10,790 bases of DNA from Lentimicrobiaceae bacterium (lineage in GTDB: Bacteria > Bacteroidota > Bacteroidia > Bacteroidales > WCHB1-69), in contig WRNX01000036.1 of NCBI GenBank assembly GCA_009776395.1, positions 1 to 10,790 on the forward strand, read 5' to 3'. A model generated the notes under the pieces. The model searched no databases and had not been told where the DNA came from. It was given only the letters and a program-made list of their open reading frames with translations. Position numbers and translations under genes: made by a program. Positions 1 through 8,478 of this stretch are shown here, one piece after another. The first letter of the stretch is position 1; every line of letters starts with the position of its first letter.

Positions 1-225
1 GAAGTGGAAGAAAAAACCCAATTCGACGTAATTCTTAAAGCAGCAGGTCCTAATAAATTAGCAGTGGTTAAACTTGTAAAAGAATTAACCAGTTTAGGAC
101 TAAAAGAAGCAAAAGAATTAGTGGATACCGCTCCCAAACCGGTGAAGGAAGCCGTTACGAAAGATGAAGCAGAAGGCTTAAAAAAATCGTTAGAAGAAGC
201 CGGTGCTGAAGTAGAGGTGAAATAA
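1..225 (+). CDS. rplL: Ribosomal protein L7/L12, C-terminal part (5' end outside window)
   Basis: This is the last 74 codons of the ribosomal stalk protein L7/L12, which recruits GTPase translation factors to the 50S subunit. The visible part is the complete globular C-terminal domain. It opens with EEKTQFDVILK and holds the conserved helical core KLAVVKLVKELTSLGLKEAK, where Lys-rich helices contact EF-Tu, EF-G and IF2. It then continues through KELVDTAPKPVKE and ends in the usual EEAGAEVEVK. The N-terminal dimerisation domain and hinge, about 50 residues in full-length family members, lie before position 1. The frame is open to the window edge, so the GTG at position 4 is an internal Val codon and not a start. 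The gene precedes rpoB in the same direction, as in the standard rplKAJL-rpoBC operon. The family assignment is certain. Only the true start cannot be seen. Confidence 0.97.
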   Translation, partial: EVEEKTQFDVILKAAGPNKLAVVKLVKELTSLGLKEAKELVDTAPKPVKEAVTKDEAEGLKKSLEEAGAEVEVK

Positions 226-241
226 TCCTTTTTCAATAAAA

Positions 242-288
242 ATAGTGAGTACATATTTCCAATAAGATGGAAGTATTGTACTCGCTAT
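242..288 (+). promoter_or_regulatory. Long stem-loop in the rplL-rpoB spacer (attenuator or RNase III-type processing site candidate)
   Basis: Bases 242-253 (atagtgagtaca) pair with 277-288 (tgtactcgctat) over 12 bp with a single G-U. After a one-base bulge at 276, bases 254-260 pair with 269-275 for 7 more bp, again with one G-U. The loop is 8 nt (261-268). No run of T follows, only attt at 289-292, so it is not a simple intrinsic terminator. In E. coli the rplL-rpoB spacer carries a partial terminator and an RNase III cleavage stem that lower rpoBC expression relative to the ribosomal genes. The same role here is inferred from position and shape only. Confidence 0.62.
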
Positions 289-290
289 AT

Positions 291-354
291 TTAATGAATT
301 TCCTTGCTGCAAATTCATAACTCATTACAAACTAAATTGTTCTTGATTCATTAA
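291..354 (+). promoter_or_regulatory. Second stem-loop ahead of rpoB with an alternative, mutually exclusive pairing
   Basis: Bases 294-301 (atgaattt) are perfectly complementary to 311-318 (aaattcat), giving an 8-bp stem with a 9-nt loop five bases after the first stem-loop. The same left arm, as ttaatgaat at 291-299, is also perfectly complementary over 9 bp to attcattaa at 346-354, which ends 18 bases before the rpoB start codon. The two pairings cannot form together. The pairing is visible in the sequence, but a regulatory switch is inference. These AT-rich stems are weak and could be partly chance. No TTTG occurs anywhere in 226-372, so there is no full match to the Bacteroidota -7 box here, and rpoB probably depends on read-through from upstream. 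Confidence 0.4.
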
Positions 355-372
355 CCTATAAAATTTAATCCA

Positions 373-3300
373 TTGGCAACAAAAAAAAATCCAAGACTCA
401 GCTTTGCAACCACGAGACAAGTAGAATATCCTGATTTTTTGGATATTCAAATAAAATCATTTCAAGAGTTTTTTCAAATTAATACAGATGCAGAAAAAAG
501 AGAAAATGAAGGGCTTTATAAGGTGTTTGGAGAGAATTTTCCTATTGTAGATGCTCGTAATAGTTTTTTGCTTGAATTTTTAGATTATTATTTGGAGGCC
601 CCACGTTACTCAACAGATGAATGTTTGGAAAGAGGGCTTACCTACAGTGTCCCCTTAAAAGTAAAACTCAAACTCTCATGTAATGACATTGAACACGAAG
701 ATTTTGAGACGCAGGTTCAAGATGTGTATTTGGGAATGGTTCCCTACATGACACAAAGAGGAACCTTTATTATAAATGGTGCAGAACGTGTGGTTGTATC
801 TCAGTTGCACCGCTCGCCAGGCGTTTTCTTCGGGTCATCTTACCATAACAACGGTTCACAACTCTATTCCGCACGAATAATTCCTTTTAAAGGATCGTGG
901 ATGGAATTTACCACAGATATCAACAACGTGATGTATGCATATATTGACAGAAAGAAAAAATTACCTGTAACTACTTTGTTAAGAGCCATTGGTTATGAAA
1001 CAGATAAAGATATACTTGAAATATTTGGTATTGCCGAAGAGGTTAAAGTTACTAAAGTAAATCTGAAAAAATGTATAGGAAAGAGATTGGCTGCAAGAGT
1101 AATGAAAGTGCGTACAGAAGATTTTGTGGACGGTGAAACAGGAGAAGTAGTAAACATTGAACGTACAGAAGTTGTTATTGACAGAGAGGTAGTACTTGAA
1201 GATAAACATATTGCAATGATTATGGACTCTAATATTAAAACAGTATTGTTCCATAAAGAAGATGAAAATAAAACAGACCACGCTATTATTTTTAACACTT
1301 TACAAAAAGATACAGCAAACTCTGAAAAACAAGCATTAGAATATATTTATTTACAACTCCGCAATCAAGCTCCTCCAGATGAAGAAGCAGCACGAAGTGC
1401 ATTGGAAAAACTATTTTTTTCAGAAAAACGTTACGACTTGGGCGAAGTGGGAAGATACAGAATTAATAAAAAATTAGGATTAAATACTTCTATTGATGTA
1501 AGAATTTTAACCAAAGAAGATATTATTTTCATTATTCGTCATTTAATACAATTAATAAACTCTAAAACCGAGGTGGATGATATTGATCACTTGAGCAACC
1601 GTCGTGTAAGAACCGTAGGAGAACAACTCTTTAATCAGTTTGGTTTGGGGTTGGCCCGTATGGCAAGAACTATCCGTGAAAAAATGAATGTACGTGATAA
1701 CGAAGTATTTTCTCCAGGCGATTTAATCAATTCTAAAACATTATCTTCGGTAATTAATTCGTTCTTTGGAACAAATCAATTATCGCAATTTATGGATCAA
1801 ACTAATCCGCTTTCGGAACTAACACATAAAAGAAGAATTTCAGCTTTAGGTCCTGGTGGACTTTCGCGCGAAAGAGCAGGATTTGAAGTAAGAGACGTGC
1901 ATTATACGCACTACGGTCGTTTGTGTACCATTGAAACTCCGGAAGGTCCAAATATCGGATTGATCTCTTCTCTTTGTGTTTTTGCAAGAATTAATAATCT
2001 AGGATTTATTGAGACCCCATACAAAAAAGTAATAAAAGGGATAGTGCAAATGAATGATCCCGCCATATTTTTAACTGCCGAAGAAGAAGAAAACAAAATT
2101 ATTGCACAGGCAAAAGCCATTACTAACGATAACGGCGAACTTGAAGAAAGAGTAAAAGCCCGACAACTTGCCGATTATCCTATTGTTGCAAGAGAACAAG
2201 TGGATTTAATGGATATTTCTCCAAATCAAATTGCCTCCATAGCAGCCTCCTTAATCCCATTTTTAGAAAACGATGACGCAAATCGCGCCTTGATGGGCTC
2301 TAATATGATGCGGCAAGCCGTACCACTTTTATGTCCGGAAGCACCTATTGTAGGTACAGGGTTAGAAAAAAAAGTAGCCTTAGATTCCCGCTCGCAATTA
2401 CGCGCCGAAGGCACAGGTACTGTTGAATATGTGGATGGCGAAAAAATTAGAATTAACTATGATTATACTGACATTGAAAAAATAACAAGTTTTGATTCCA
2501 ATGTAAAAGAATATGAATTACCCAAGTTTAAAAGAACCAATCAAAACTCATGTATTAATCTCAAACCAATTGTAAAAAAAGGGCAAAAAGTACAAAAAGG
2601 AGACGTGATTACCGAAGGTTATGCAACAAAAGACGGAGAGTTGGCGCTGGGTAGAAATATGATGGTAGCATTTATGCCCTGGAAAGGATACAATTTTGAA
2701 GACGCTATTGTAATTTCAGAAAAAGTGGTAAAAGAAGATATTTTTACTTCTATTCATATTGAAGAATTTACATTGGAAGTACGGGATACTAAACGCGGTA
2801 TTGAGGAATTAACTAACGATATTCCAAATGTGGCTTCAGAAGCCACCAAAGATTTAACAGAAGATGGCTTGATACGCATTGGCGCAGAAGTAAAAGAAGG
2901 GGATATTTTAATTGGAAAAATTACCCCTAAGGGAGAATCATATCCAACGCCAGAAGAAAAATTGTTACGTGCCATTTTCGGTGACAAGGCAGGAGACGTG
3001 AAAGACGCATCGCTTAAAGCACCTCCTTCCATGAAAGGAGTGGTCATCGGAGCAAAATCTATGTCAAGATTAGTTAAAGACAGAAAAGCAAGAACACGTG
3101 ATAAAGATATTGTATCGGAAATTGAAACCAAATATACCAAAATTAAAGATGATTTGAAAGAAGAACTAATTGCCAAACTGTACAAAATGTTGGACGGAAA
3201 AATTGCTCACAATATATATGATAACATGAAAAATGTGATCATCTCAAAAGGAGCAAAATTTTCACAAAAAGTACTTTCTTCAGTTAATTATTTGACCATA

Positions 3301-4173
3301 AGCGTTTCTAAGTGGACAAACGATAGTAAAATTAATATGATGATTGCTGACTTAATTAGAAACTATTTGGCAAAAGATCGTTACTTCTATTCATTGGAAA
3401 CGCGTGAAAAATTTGACGCCACTATTGGTAGTGAACTGCCAAGCGGTATTGTGCAAATGGCAAAAGTGTATATTGCAGAAAAAAGGAAACTCAAAGTAGG
3501 TGATAAAATGGCTGGAAGACACGGAAACAAAGGCATTGTGGCAAAAATAGTGCGTGAAGAAGATATGCCCTTTATGGAAGATGGAACTCCTGTGGATATA
3601 GTGCTTAATCCGTTGGGCGTGCCTTCACGTATGAATTTGGGACAAATCTACGAAACCGTGCTGGGATGGGTAGGAAAAAAACTAGAAATGAAATTTGCAA
3701 CACCAATTTTTGATGGCGCTTCTATTGAACAAATCAACGAGCTGATGGAAAAAGCAAAGCTGCCTCAAAACGGAAACATCCAATTATATGACGGTGAAAC
3801 AGGAGATAAATTTCATCAAAAAGTTACTGCTGGATATATCTATATGATTAAGCTTCACCACATGGTAGATGATAAAATGCATGCACGATCCATCGGTCCC
3901 TATTCTCTCATTACGCAGCAGCCGTTAGGCGGTAAAGCGCAATTTGGAGGGCAACGTTTCGGCGAAATGGAAGTATGGGCAATTGAAGCTTTCGGAGCTG
4001 CAAATGTGCTTCAAGAAATTCTTACCGTAAAATCAGACGACGTAGTTGGAAGAGCCAAAGCCTACGAGGCTATTGTAAAAGGTGATAATATGCCCACCGC
4101 AGGACTGCCCGAATCATTCAATGTATTAGTAAACGAATTAAGAGGATTGGCGTTAGATATTAAATTTGATTAA
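373..4173 (+). CDS. rpoB: DNA-directed RNA polymerase subunit beta (TTG start)
   Basis: This is the beta subunit of RNA polymerase, 1266 residues, near the usual Bacteroidota length and shorter than the 1342 of E. coli. With beta-prime it forms the active-site cleft. Visible landmarks in order are the N-terminal NPRLSFA and YPDFLDIQIKSFQEFF; the protrusion motif NGAERVVVSQLHRSPGVFF; the rifampicin pocket around 468-496 with Asp475, His485, Arg488, Ser490 and Leu492 (E. coli 516, 526, 529, 531, 533), all of the sensitive type; IETPEGPNIGLI; a long insertion at about 900-1015 matching E. coli beta-i9 in place; the active-site stretch GDKMAGRHGNKG with Lys1045 and Lys1053 (E. coli 1065, 1073); and the C-terminal clamp FGGQRFGEMEVWA and LTVKSDDV. 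The start is TTG at 373: an in-frame stop lies at 352-354, no ATG lies between, and the next in-frame ATG is codon 122. No clear Shine-Dalgarno precedes it. rpoC follows 29 bp downstream. Confidence 0.98.
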   Translation: MATKKNPRLSFATTRQVEYPDFLDIQIKSFQEFFQINTDAEKRENEGLYKVFGENFPIVDARNSFLLEFLDYYLEAPRYSTDECLERGLTYSVPLKVKLKLSCNDIEHEDFETQVQDVYLGMVPYMTQRGTFIINGAERVVVSQLHRSPGVFFGSSYHNNGSQLYSARIIPFKGSWMEFTTDINNVMYAYIDRKKKLPVTTLLRAIGYETDKDILEIFGIAEEVKVTKVNLKKCIGKRLAARVMKVRTEDFVDGETGEVVNIERTEVVIDREVVLEDKHIAMIMDSNIKTVLFHKEDENKTDHAIIFNTLQKDTANSEKQALEYIYLQLRNQAPPDEEAARSALEKLFFSEKRYDLGEVGRYRINKKLGLNTSIDVRILTKEDIIFIIRHLIQLINSKTEVDDIDHLSNRRVRTVGEQLFNQFGLGLARMARTIREKMNVRDNEVFSPGDLINSKTLSSVINSFFGTNQLSQFMDQTNPLSELTHKRRISALGPGGLSRERAGFEVRDVHYTHYGRLCTIETPEGPNIGLISSLCVFARINNLGFIETPYKKVIKGIVQMNDPAIFLTAEEEENKIIAQAKAITNDNGELEERVKARQLADYPIVAREQVDLMDISPNQIASIAASLIPFLENDDANRALMGSNMMRQAVPLLCPEAPIVGTGLEKKVALDSRSQLRAEGTGTVEYVDGEKIRINYDYTDIEKITSFDSNVKEYELPKFKRTNQNSCINLKPIVKKGQKVQKGDVITEGYATKDGELALGRNMMVAFMPWKGYNFEDAIVISEKVVKEDIFTSIHIEEFTLEVRDTKRGIEELTNDIPNVASEATKDLTEDGLIRIGAEVKEGDILIGKITPKGESYPTPEEKLLRAIFGDKAGDVKDASLKAPPSMKGVVIGAKSMSRLVKDRKARTRDKDIVSEIETKYTKIKDDLKEELIAKLYKMLDGKIAHNIYDNMKNVIISKGAKFSQKVLSSVNYLTISVSKWTNDSKINMMIADLIRNYLAKDRYFYSLETREKFDATIGSELPSGIVQMAKVYIAEKRKLKVGDKMAGRHGNKGIVAKIVREEDMPFMEDGTPVDIVLNPLGVPSRMNLGQIYETVLGWVGKKLEMKFATPIFDGASIEQINELMEKAKLPQNGNIQLYDGETGDKFHQKVTAGYIYMIKLHHMVDDKMHARSIGPYSLITQQPLGGKAQFGGQRFGEMEVWAIEAFGAANVLQEILTVKSDDVVGRAKAYEAIVKGDNMPTAGLPESFNVLVNELRGLALDIKFD

Positions 4174-4202
4174 AAAACCAATAATTCAAGCAAGTAATTA
4201 GT

Positions 4203-7200
4203 ATGGCAATAAAAAAAGAGACTAACACAAGAAAAGAGTTTTCAAGGATTACCATTAGTTTGGCAGCACCTGAAACTATTTTAGAACAATCAAAAGGCGA
4301 AGTTCTAAAACCAGAAACGATCAACTACAGGACCTATAAACCCGAACGCGATGGTTTGTTCTGCGAAAAGATTTTTGGTCCGGTAAAAGACTGGGAATGC
4401 CACTGCGGAAAATATAAACGCATCAGATACAAAGGGATTGTTTGCGACCGCTGCGGCGTGGAAATCACCGAACGTAAAGTACGTAGAGAACGTTTAGGAC
4501 ACATTAATCTAGTGGTGCCTGTTGCGCATATATGGTTCTTCAAATCACTTCCTAACAAAATTGCTGCATTATTAGGTTTAGCAGCCAAACAAATAGACTC
4601 GGTAATCTATTATGAAAAATATATCGTAGTGCAACCAGGAAATGCAATAAGTGAAAAAGTGTATCAGCACGCATTACTCACCGAAGATGAATATTTTAAC
4701 ATCACAGAAAATTTGTTTCCAGATAATAAATTGTTGGAAGATACAGATCCAACCAAATTTATTGCTAAAATGGGTGCAGAAGGCATTTACGATTTATTGC
4801 TAAAAATTGATTTAGATGCCGAATCTTTCCAATTAAGAGATAAGGCAAATAACGAAACTTCACAACAAAGAAAACAGGAAATACTTAAAAGACTGCATGT
4901 TTTTGAAGCATTTAGAGACAGTAGAAAAAGAGCCGAAAACAAACCGGAATGGATGGTTTTAAAGATTATACCCGTTATTCCGCCCGAACTCCGCCCTCTA
5001 GTACCACTTGATGGCGGTCGTTTTGCTACCTCAGACCTTAACGACCTCTACCGTCGTGTAATTATTCGCAACAACCGTTTAAGAAGATTGATAGAAATAA
5101 AAGCCCCTGACGTAATCATGCGTAATGAAAAACGTATGTTACAAGAAGCAGTAGACTCTTTGTTCGATAACTCAAAGAAAACCAACGCGGTAAAAACTGA
5201 ATCCAATCGCACATTAAAATCGTTATCCGATAGCTTGAAAGGTAAACAAGGACGTTTCCGCCAAAATTTGCTTGGAAAACGCGTGGACTACTCCGGTCGT
5301 TCCGTAATTGTTGTGGGACCTGAATTGCAACTCAATGAATGTGGTATCCCAAAAGATATGGCTGCAGAGTTGTTTAAACCTTTTATCATACGTAAACTAA
5401 TTGAAAGAGGTTTGGTAAAAACGGTAAAATCAGCAAAAAAAATAGTGGACAAAAAAGAACCGATTGTTTGGGAAATTTTGGAAAATATTCTGAAAGGACA
5501 CCCTGTGTTGTTGAATCGTGCCCCTACCTTGCACAGACTTGGTATTCAAGCATTTCAACCCCGTTTGGTAGAGGGAAAAGCTATCCGGTTACACCCCTTA
5601 ACCTGTACGGCATTTAACGCCGACTTTGACGGCGACCAAATGGCTGTGCACGTTCCGCTGGGACATGCAGCCGTTTTGGAAGCACAAATGTTAATGCTTG
5701 CTTCACATAATATTCTTAATCCTGCCAACGGCGCGCCCGTTACAGTACCTTCACAGGACATGGTATTGGGATTGTATTATATTACCAAAGAATTGCGTTC
5801 TGTACCCGACGCCCCCGTACTGGGCGAAGGAAAAATATTCTACTCCCCTGAAGAAGTAATAATTGCTTATAACGAAAAACGGGTGCACCTAAACGCCATT
5901 ATTGAATGTAGAGTGAATTTAAAAGGGGATGGAAAAATGGAACGTATTAAAACAACTGTTGGAAGAGTTATCTTTAATCAATTGGTTCCCAAAGAATATG
6001 GATATGTGAATGAACTGTTAACAAAAAAATCGTTGCGCGATATAATTGGTGAGGTGCTTATTAAAGCAGGAAACGCGAAAACCGCAAAATTTTTGGACGA
6101 TATTATGGATCTGGGATTCCGTATTGCTTTTGAAGGTGGGCTTTCATTCAACTTGGGCGACATTATTATTCCCAAAGAAAAATCGGATCTCATAGCTGAA
6201 TCAAATGAAAAAATTGAAGAGATTACGATGAACTACAACATGGGATGGATTACCAATAATGAGCGTTATAATCAGGTAGTTGATATATGGTCAAATACAA
6301 CCCGCCGTTTGAATGATTTGTTATTAAAACAGATAGAAGAAGACAGACAAGGCTTCAACCCTGTTCACATGATGCGGCACTCCGGCGCTCGTGGCTCCTC
6401 AGAACAGGTACGTCAGTTATCCGGTATGCGTGGATTGATGGCAAAACCTACTAAAGCCAGTGCGGGAGGTGGCGAAATTATTGAAAACCCCATCTTGTCA
6501 AATTTCAAAGAAGGACTATCAGTACTGGAATACTTTATTTCTACACACGGCGCTCGTAAAGGTTTGGCAGATACTGCCTTAAAAACTGCTGACGCAGGTT
6601 ATTTAACCCGTCGTTTGGTGGACGTTTCGCACGATGTAATTATCACGGAAGAAGACTGCGGCACTTTGCGCGGTATGGTGATAAGCGCTCTAAAGAAAAA
6701 TGAGGAAATTGTTGAAACATTAGCAGATAGATTGTTAGGACGTGTTACGCTCCACGATGTATATAATCCGCTTACAGGTGAAATAATTGTAAAAGCAGGT
6801 GAAGAATTGAATGAAGAATATTGCAAAAAAATTGCCGATTCTCCTATTGAAGAAGTTGAAATTCGTTCAGTTCCTACTTGTGAATCCAAAGTGGGCGTTT
6901 GTCAAAAATGTTACGGAAGAAACTTAGCTACCGGAAAAATGGTGCAAATGGGAGAAGCGGTTGGAATTATTGCAGCGCAATCTATTGGAGAACCCGGCAC
7001 ACAGCTTACCCTCCGTACTTTCCACGTGGGAGGGGTGGCTGGTAATATTGCCGCAAACAGTAAAATTGAAGCAAAATATGACGGTGTGATCAGTATTGAC
7101 GAATTGAGAGGATTGGAAAAAATTGATGAAACAGGAAAACCATTCTATAAAGTAATCGGACGTTCGGCAGAACTCAAAATAATTGACCTTAAAACAGGCG

Positions 7201-8474
7201 TTGCACTTTCTTCAGCAAATATACCTTACGCTGCGAATCTTTATTACAAACACAGCGACCATGTGAAAAAAGGAGATGTAATTGCCGAATGGGACCCTTT
7301 TAATGCACTCATTCTTTCAGATGTACCCGGAATTGTTGAATTTCAAGATATTATTGAAGGTGTTACCTATAGAGTAGAAATTGACGAACAAACCAATATT
7401 CGCGATAAAGTGATTATTGACAGTAGGTTAAAGGTAAGAAACCCTGCTATTATTATTCTCGATGAAAATGGTGAATTAATCAAAACATTTGATATTCCTG
7501 TAGGTGCGAGAATAGCTGTTGAAGTTGGTCAAAAAATTGACTCAGGCGAAACTCTTGTAAAAATACCTCGCGCCTTTGGAAAATCAGGGGACATAACAGG
7601 AGGACTTCCACGCGTTACAGAATTATTTGAAGCACGAAACCCATCAGACCCAGCCATCGTGTCTGAAATTGACGGTATAGTGCAGTTTGATAAAAAATTG
7701 AAAAGAGGAAACCGCTCCATAAGAGTTATCTCAAAAACTAATGAGGAAAAATCATATTTGATTCCTACTTCCAAACAGATATTAGTGCAGGAAAACGACT
7801 ATGTAAAAGCAGGAACACCGCTTTCAGAAGGCGTATTAACTCCCGCTGATATTTTAAATATAAAAGGCTCCATGAAAGTACAGGAGTATATTGTGAATGA
7901 AATTCAGGAAGTTTATCGTTTACAAGGGGTGAAAATTAACGACAAACATTTTGAGGTAATTGTAAGACAGATGATGCGTAAAATGGAGATTGATGATCCC
8001 GGTGATACTAAATTCTTACAGGATGAATTAGTGAATAAATTTGACTTCCAGGAAGAAAACGATATGATCTGGGACAAAAAAGTGGTTGAAGATGAAGGCG
8101 ATTCAACAGAATTTCGTAAAGGACAAATTATTAATGCAAAAAGATTAAGAGACGAAAATTCAATGTTGAAACGAAAAGATATGCGTTTAATAAAAGTACG
8201 CGATGCCTGCCCTGCTACAGGACGTCCTATTTTACAAGGAATTACAAGAGCATCACTCCAAACGCGAAGTTTTATTTCTGCCGCATCGTTCCAAGAAACG
8301 ACTAAAGTATTGACTGATGCTGCTATTAATGCCAAAACAGATACTTTGGCAGGTATGAAAGAAAACGTAATTGTAGGACATCTCATCCCCGCCGGTACAG
8401 GACTTAAAGAATACCAAAATATTCAAGTAAGTTCAAAAGAAGAATATGAAACATTAATGGCTTCAAAAATGTAA
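4203..8474 (+). CDS. rpoC: DNA-directed RNA polymerase subunit beta-prime
   Basis: This is the catalytic beta-prime subunit, 1423 residues, intact and of usual Bacteroidota length. The N-terminal zinc site is Cys66, Cys68, Cys81 and Cys84. The sigma-binding clamp coiled coil lies around 280-325 (NNRLRRLIEIKAPDVIMRNE). The switch/rudder stretch GKQGRFRQNLLGKRVDYSGR runs from 347 to 366. The Mg2+-binding motif NADFDGDQM has Asp474, Asp476 and Asp478. The F-loop at 746-762 carries a Gly-rich extension. The bridge helix contains ISTHGARKGLADTALKT. The second zinc site is Cys819, Cys893, Cys900 and Cys903. The trigger loop QLTLRTFHVGG (Leu937, Arg938, His941) is followed by a roughly 180-residue insertion at about 946-1126, at the place and size of E. 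coli SI3, before DITGGLPRVTELFEAR. ATG at 4203 gives the expected MAIKKE start. The gene is clearly co-transcribed with rpoB. Confidence 0.98.
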   Translation: MAIKKETNTRKEFSRITISLAAPETILEQSKGEVLKPETINYRTYKPERDGLFCEKIFGPVKDWECHCGKYKRIRYKGIVCDRCGVEITERKVRRERLGHINLVVPVAHIWFFKSLPNKIAALLGLAAKQIDSVIYYEKYIVVQPGNAISEKVYQHALLTEDEYFNITENLFPDNKLLEDTDPTKFIAKMGAEGIYDLLLKIDLDAESFQLRDKANNETSQQRKQEILKRLHVFEAFRDSRKRAENKPEWMVLKIIPVIPPELRPLVPLDGGRFATSDLNDLYRRVIIRNNRLRRLIEIKAPDVIMRNEKRMLQEAVDSLFDNSKKTNAVKTESNRTLKSLSDSLKGKQGRFRQNLLGKRVDYSGRSVIVVGPELQLNECGIPKDMAAELFKPFIIRKLIERGLVKTVKSAKKIVDKKEPIVWEILENILKGHPVLLNRAPTLHRLGIQAFQPRLVEGKAIRLHPLTCTAFNADFDGDQMAVHVPLGHAAVLEAQMLMLASHNILNPANGAPVTVPSQDMVLGLYYITKELRSVPDAPVLGEGKIFYSPEEVIIAYNEKRVHLNAIIECRVNLKGDGKMERIKTTVGRVIFNQLVPKEYGYVNELLTKKSLRDIIGEVLIKAGNAKTAKFLDDIMDLGFRIAFEGGLSFNLGDIIIPKEKSDLIAESNEKIEEITMNYNMGWITNNERYNQVVDIWSNTTRRLNDLLLKQIEEDRQGFNPVHMMRHSGARGSSEQVRQLSGMRGLMAKPTKASAGGGEIIENPILSNFKEGLSVLEYFISTHGARKGLADTALKTADAGYLTRRLVDVSHDVIITEEDCGTLRGMVISALKKNEEIVETLADRLLGRVTLHDVYNPLTGEIIVKAGEELNEEYCKKIADSPIEEVEIRSVPTCESKVGVCQKCYGRNLATGKMVQMGEAVGIIAAQSIGEPGTQLTLRTFHVGGVAGNIAANSKIEAKYDGVISIDELRGLEKIDETGKPFYKVIGRSAELKIIDLKTGVALSSANIPYAANLYYKHSDHVKKGDVIAEWDPFNALILSDVPGIVEFQDIIEGVTYRVEIDEQTNIRDKVIIDSRLKVRNPAIIILDENGELIKTFDIPVGARIAVEVGQKIDSGETLVKIPRAFGKSGDITGGLPRVTELFEARNPSDPAIVSEIDGIVQFDKKLKRGNRSIRVISKTNEEKSYLIPTSKQILVQENDYVKAGTPLSEGVLTPADILNIKGSMKVQEYIVNEIQEVYRLQGVKINDKHFEVIVRQMMRKMEIDDPGDTKFLQDELVNKFDFQEENDMIWDKKVVEDEGDSTEFRKGQIINAKRLRDENSMLKRKDMRLIKVRDACPATGRPILQGITRASLQTRSFISAASFQETTKVLTDAAINAKTDTLAGMKENVIVGHLIPAGTGLKEYQNIQVSSKEEYETLMASKM

Positions 8475-8478
8475 TATT

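Noticed and set aside
4..225. GTG at position 4 as the start of a 73-residue protein
   Set aside because: The frame is open to the window edge and the translated part is only the C-terminal domain of L7/L12. The GTG is an internal Val codon.
286..293. tatattta as a -7 box for rpoB
   Set aside because: It misses the conserved final G of TAnnTTTG and overlaps the foot of the first stem-loop, and such 7/8 matches are frequent in AT-rich DNA.
979..1298. Two overlapping minus-strand open frames of about 100 codons inside rpoB
   Set aside because: They are Phe/Tyr- or Ser/Thr-rich shadows of AT-rich rpoB codons with no family resemblance, lying wholly within an intact conserved gene.
2754..3185. 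143-codon minus-strand open frame inside rpoB
   Set aside because: Ser-rich antisense shadow opposite a conserved part of RpoB. No promoter box or recognisable motif supports it.
7913..8386. 157-codon minus-strand open frame inside rpoC
   Set aside because: Antisense shadow of conserved RpoC C-terminal codons, with composition typical of reverse-frame translation and no motif.
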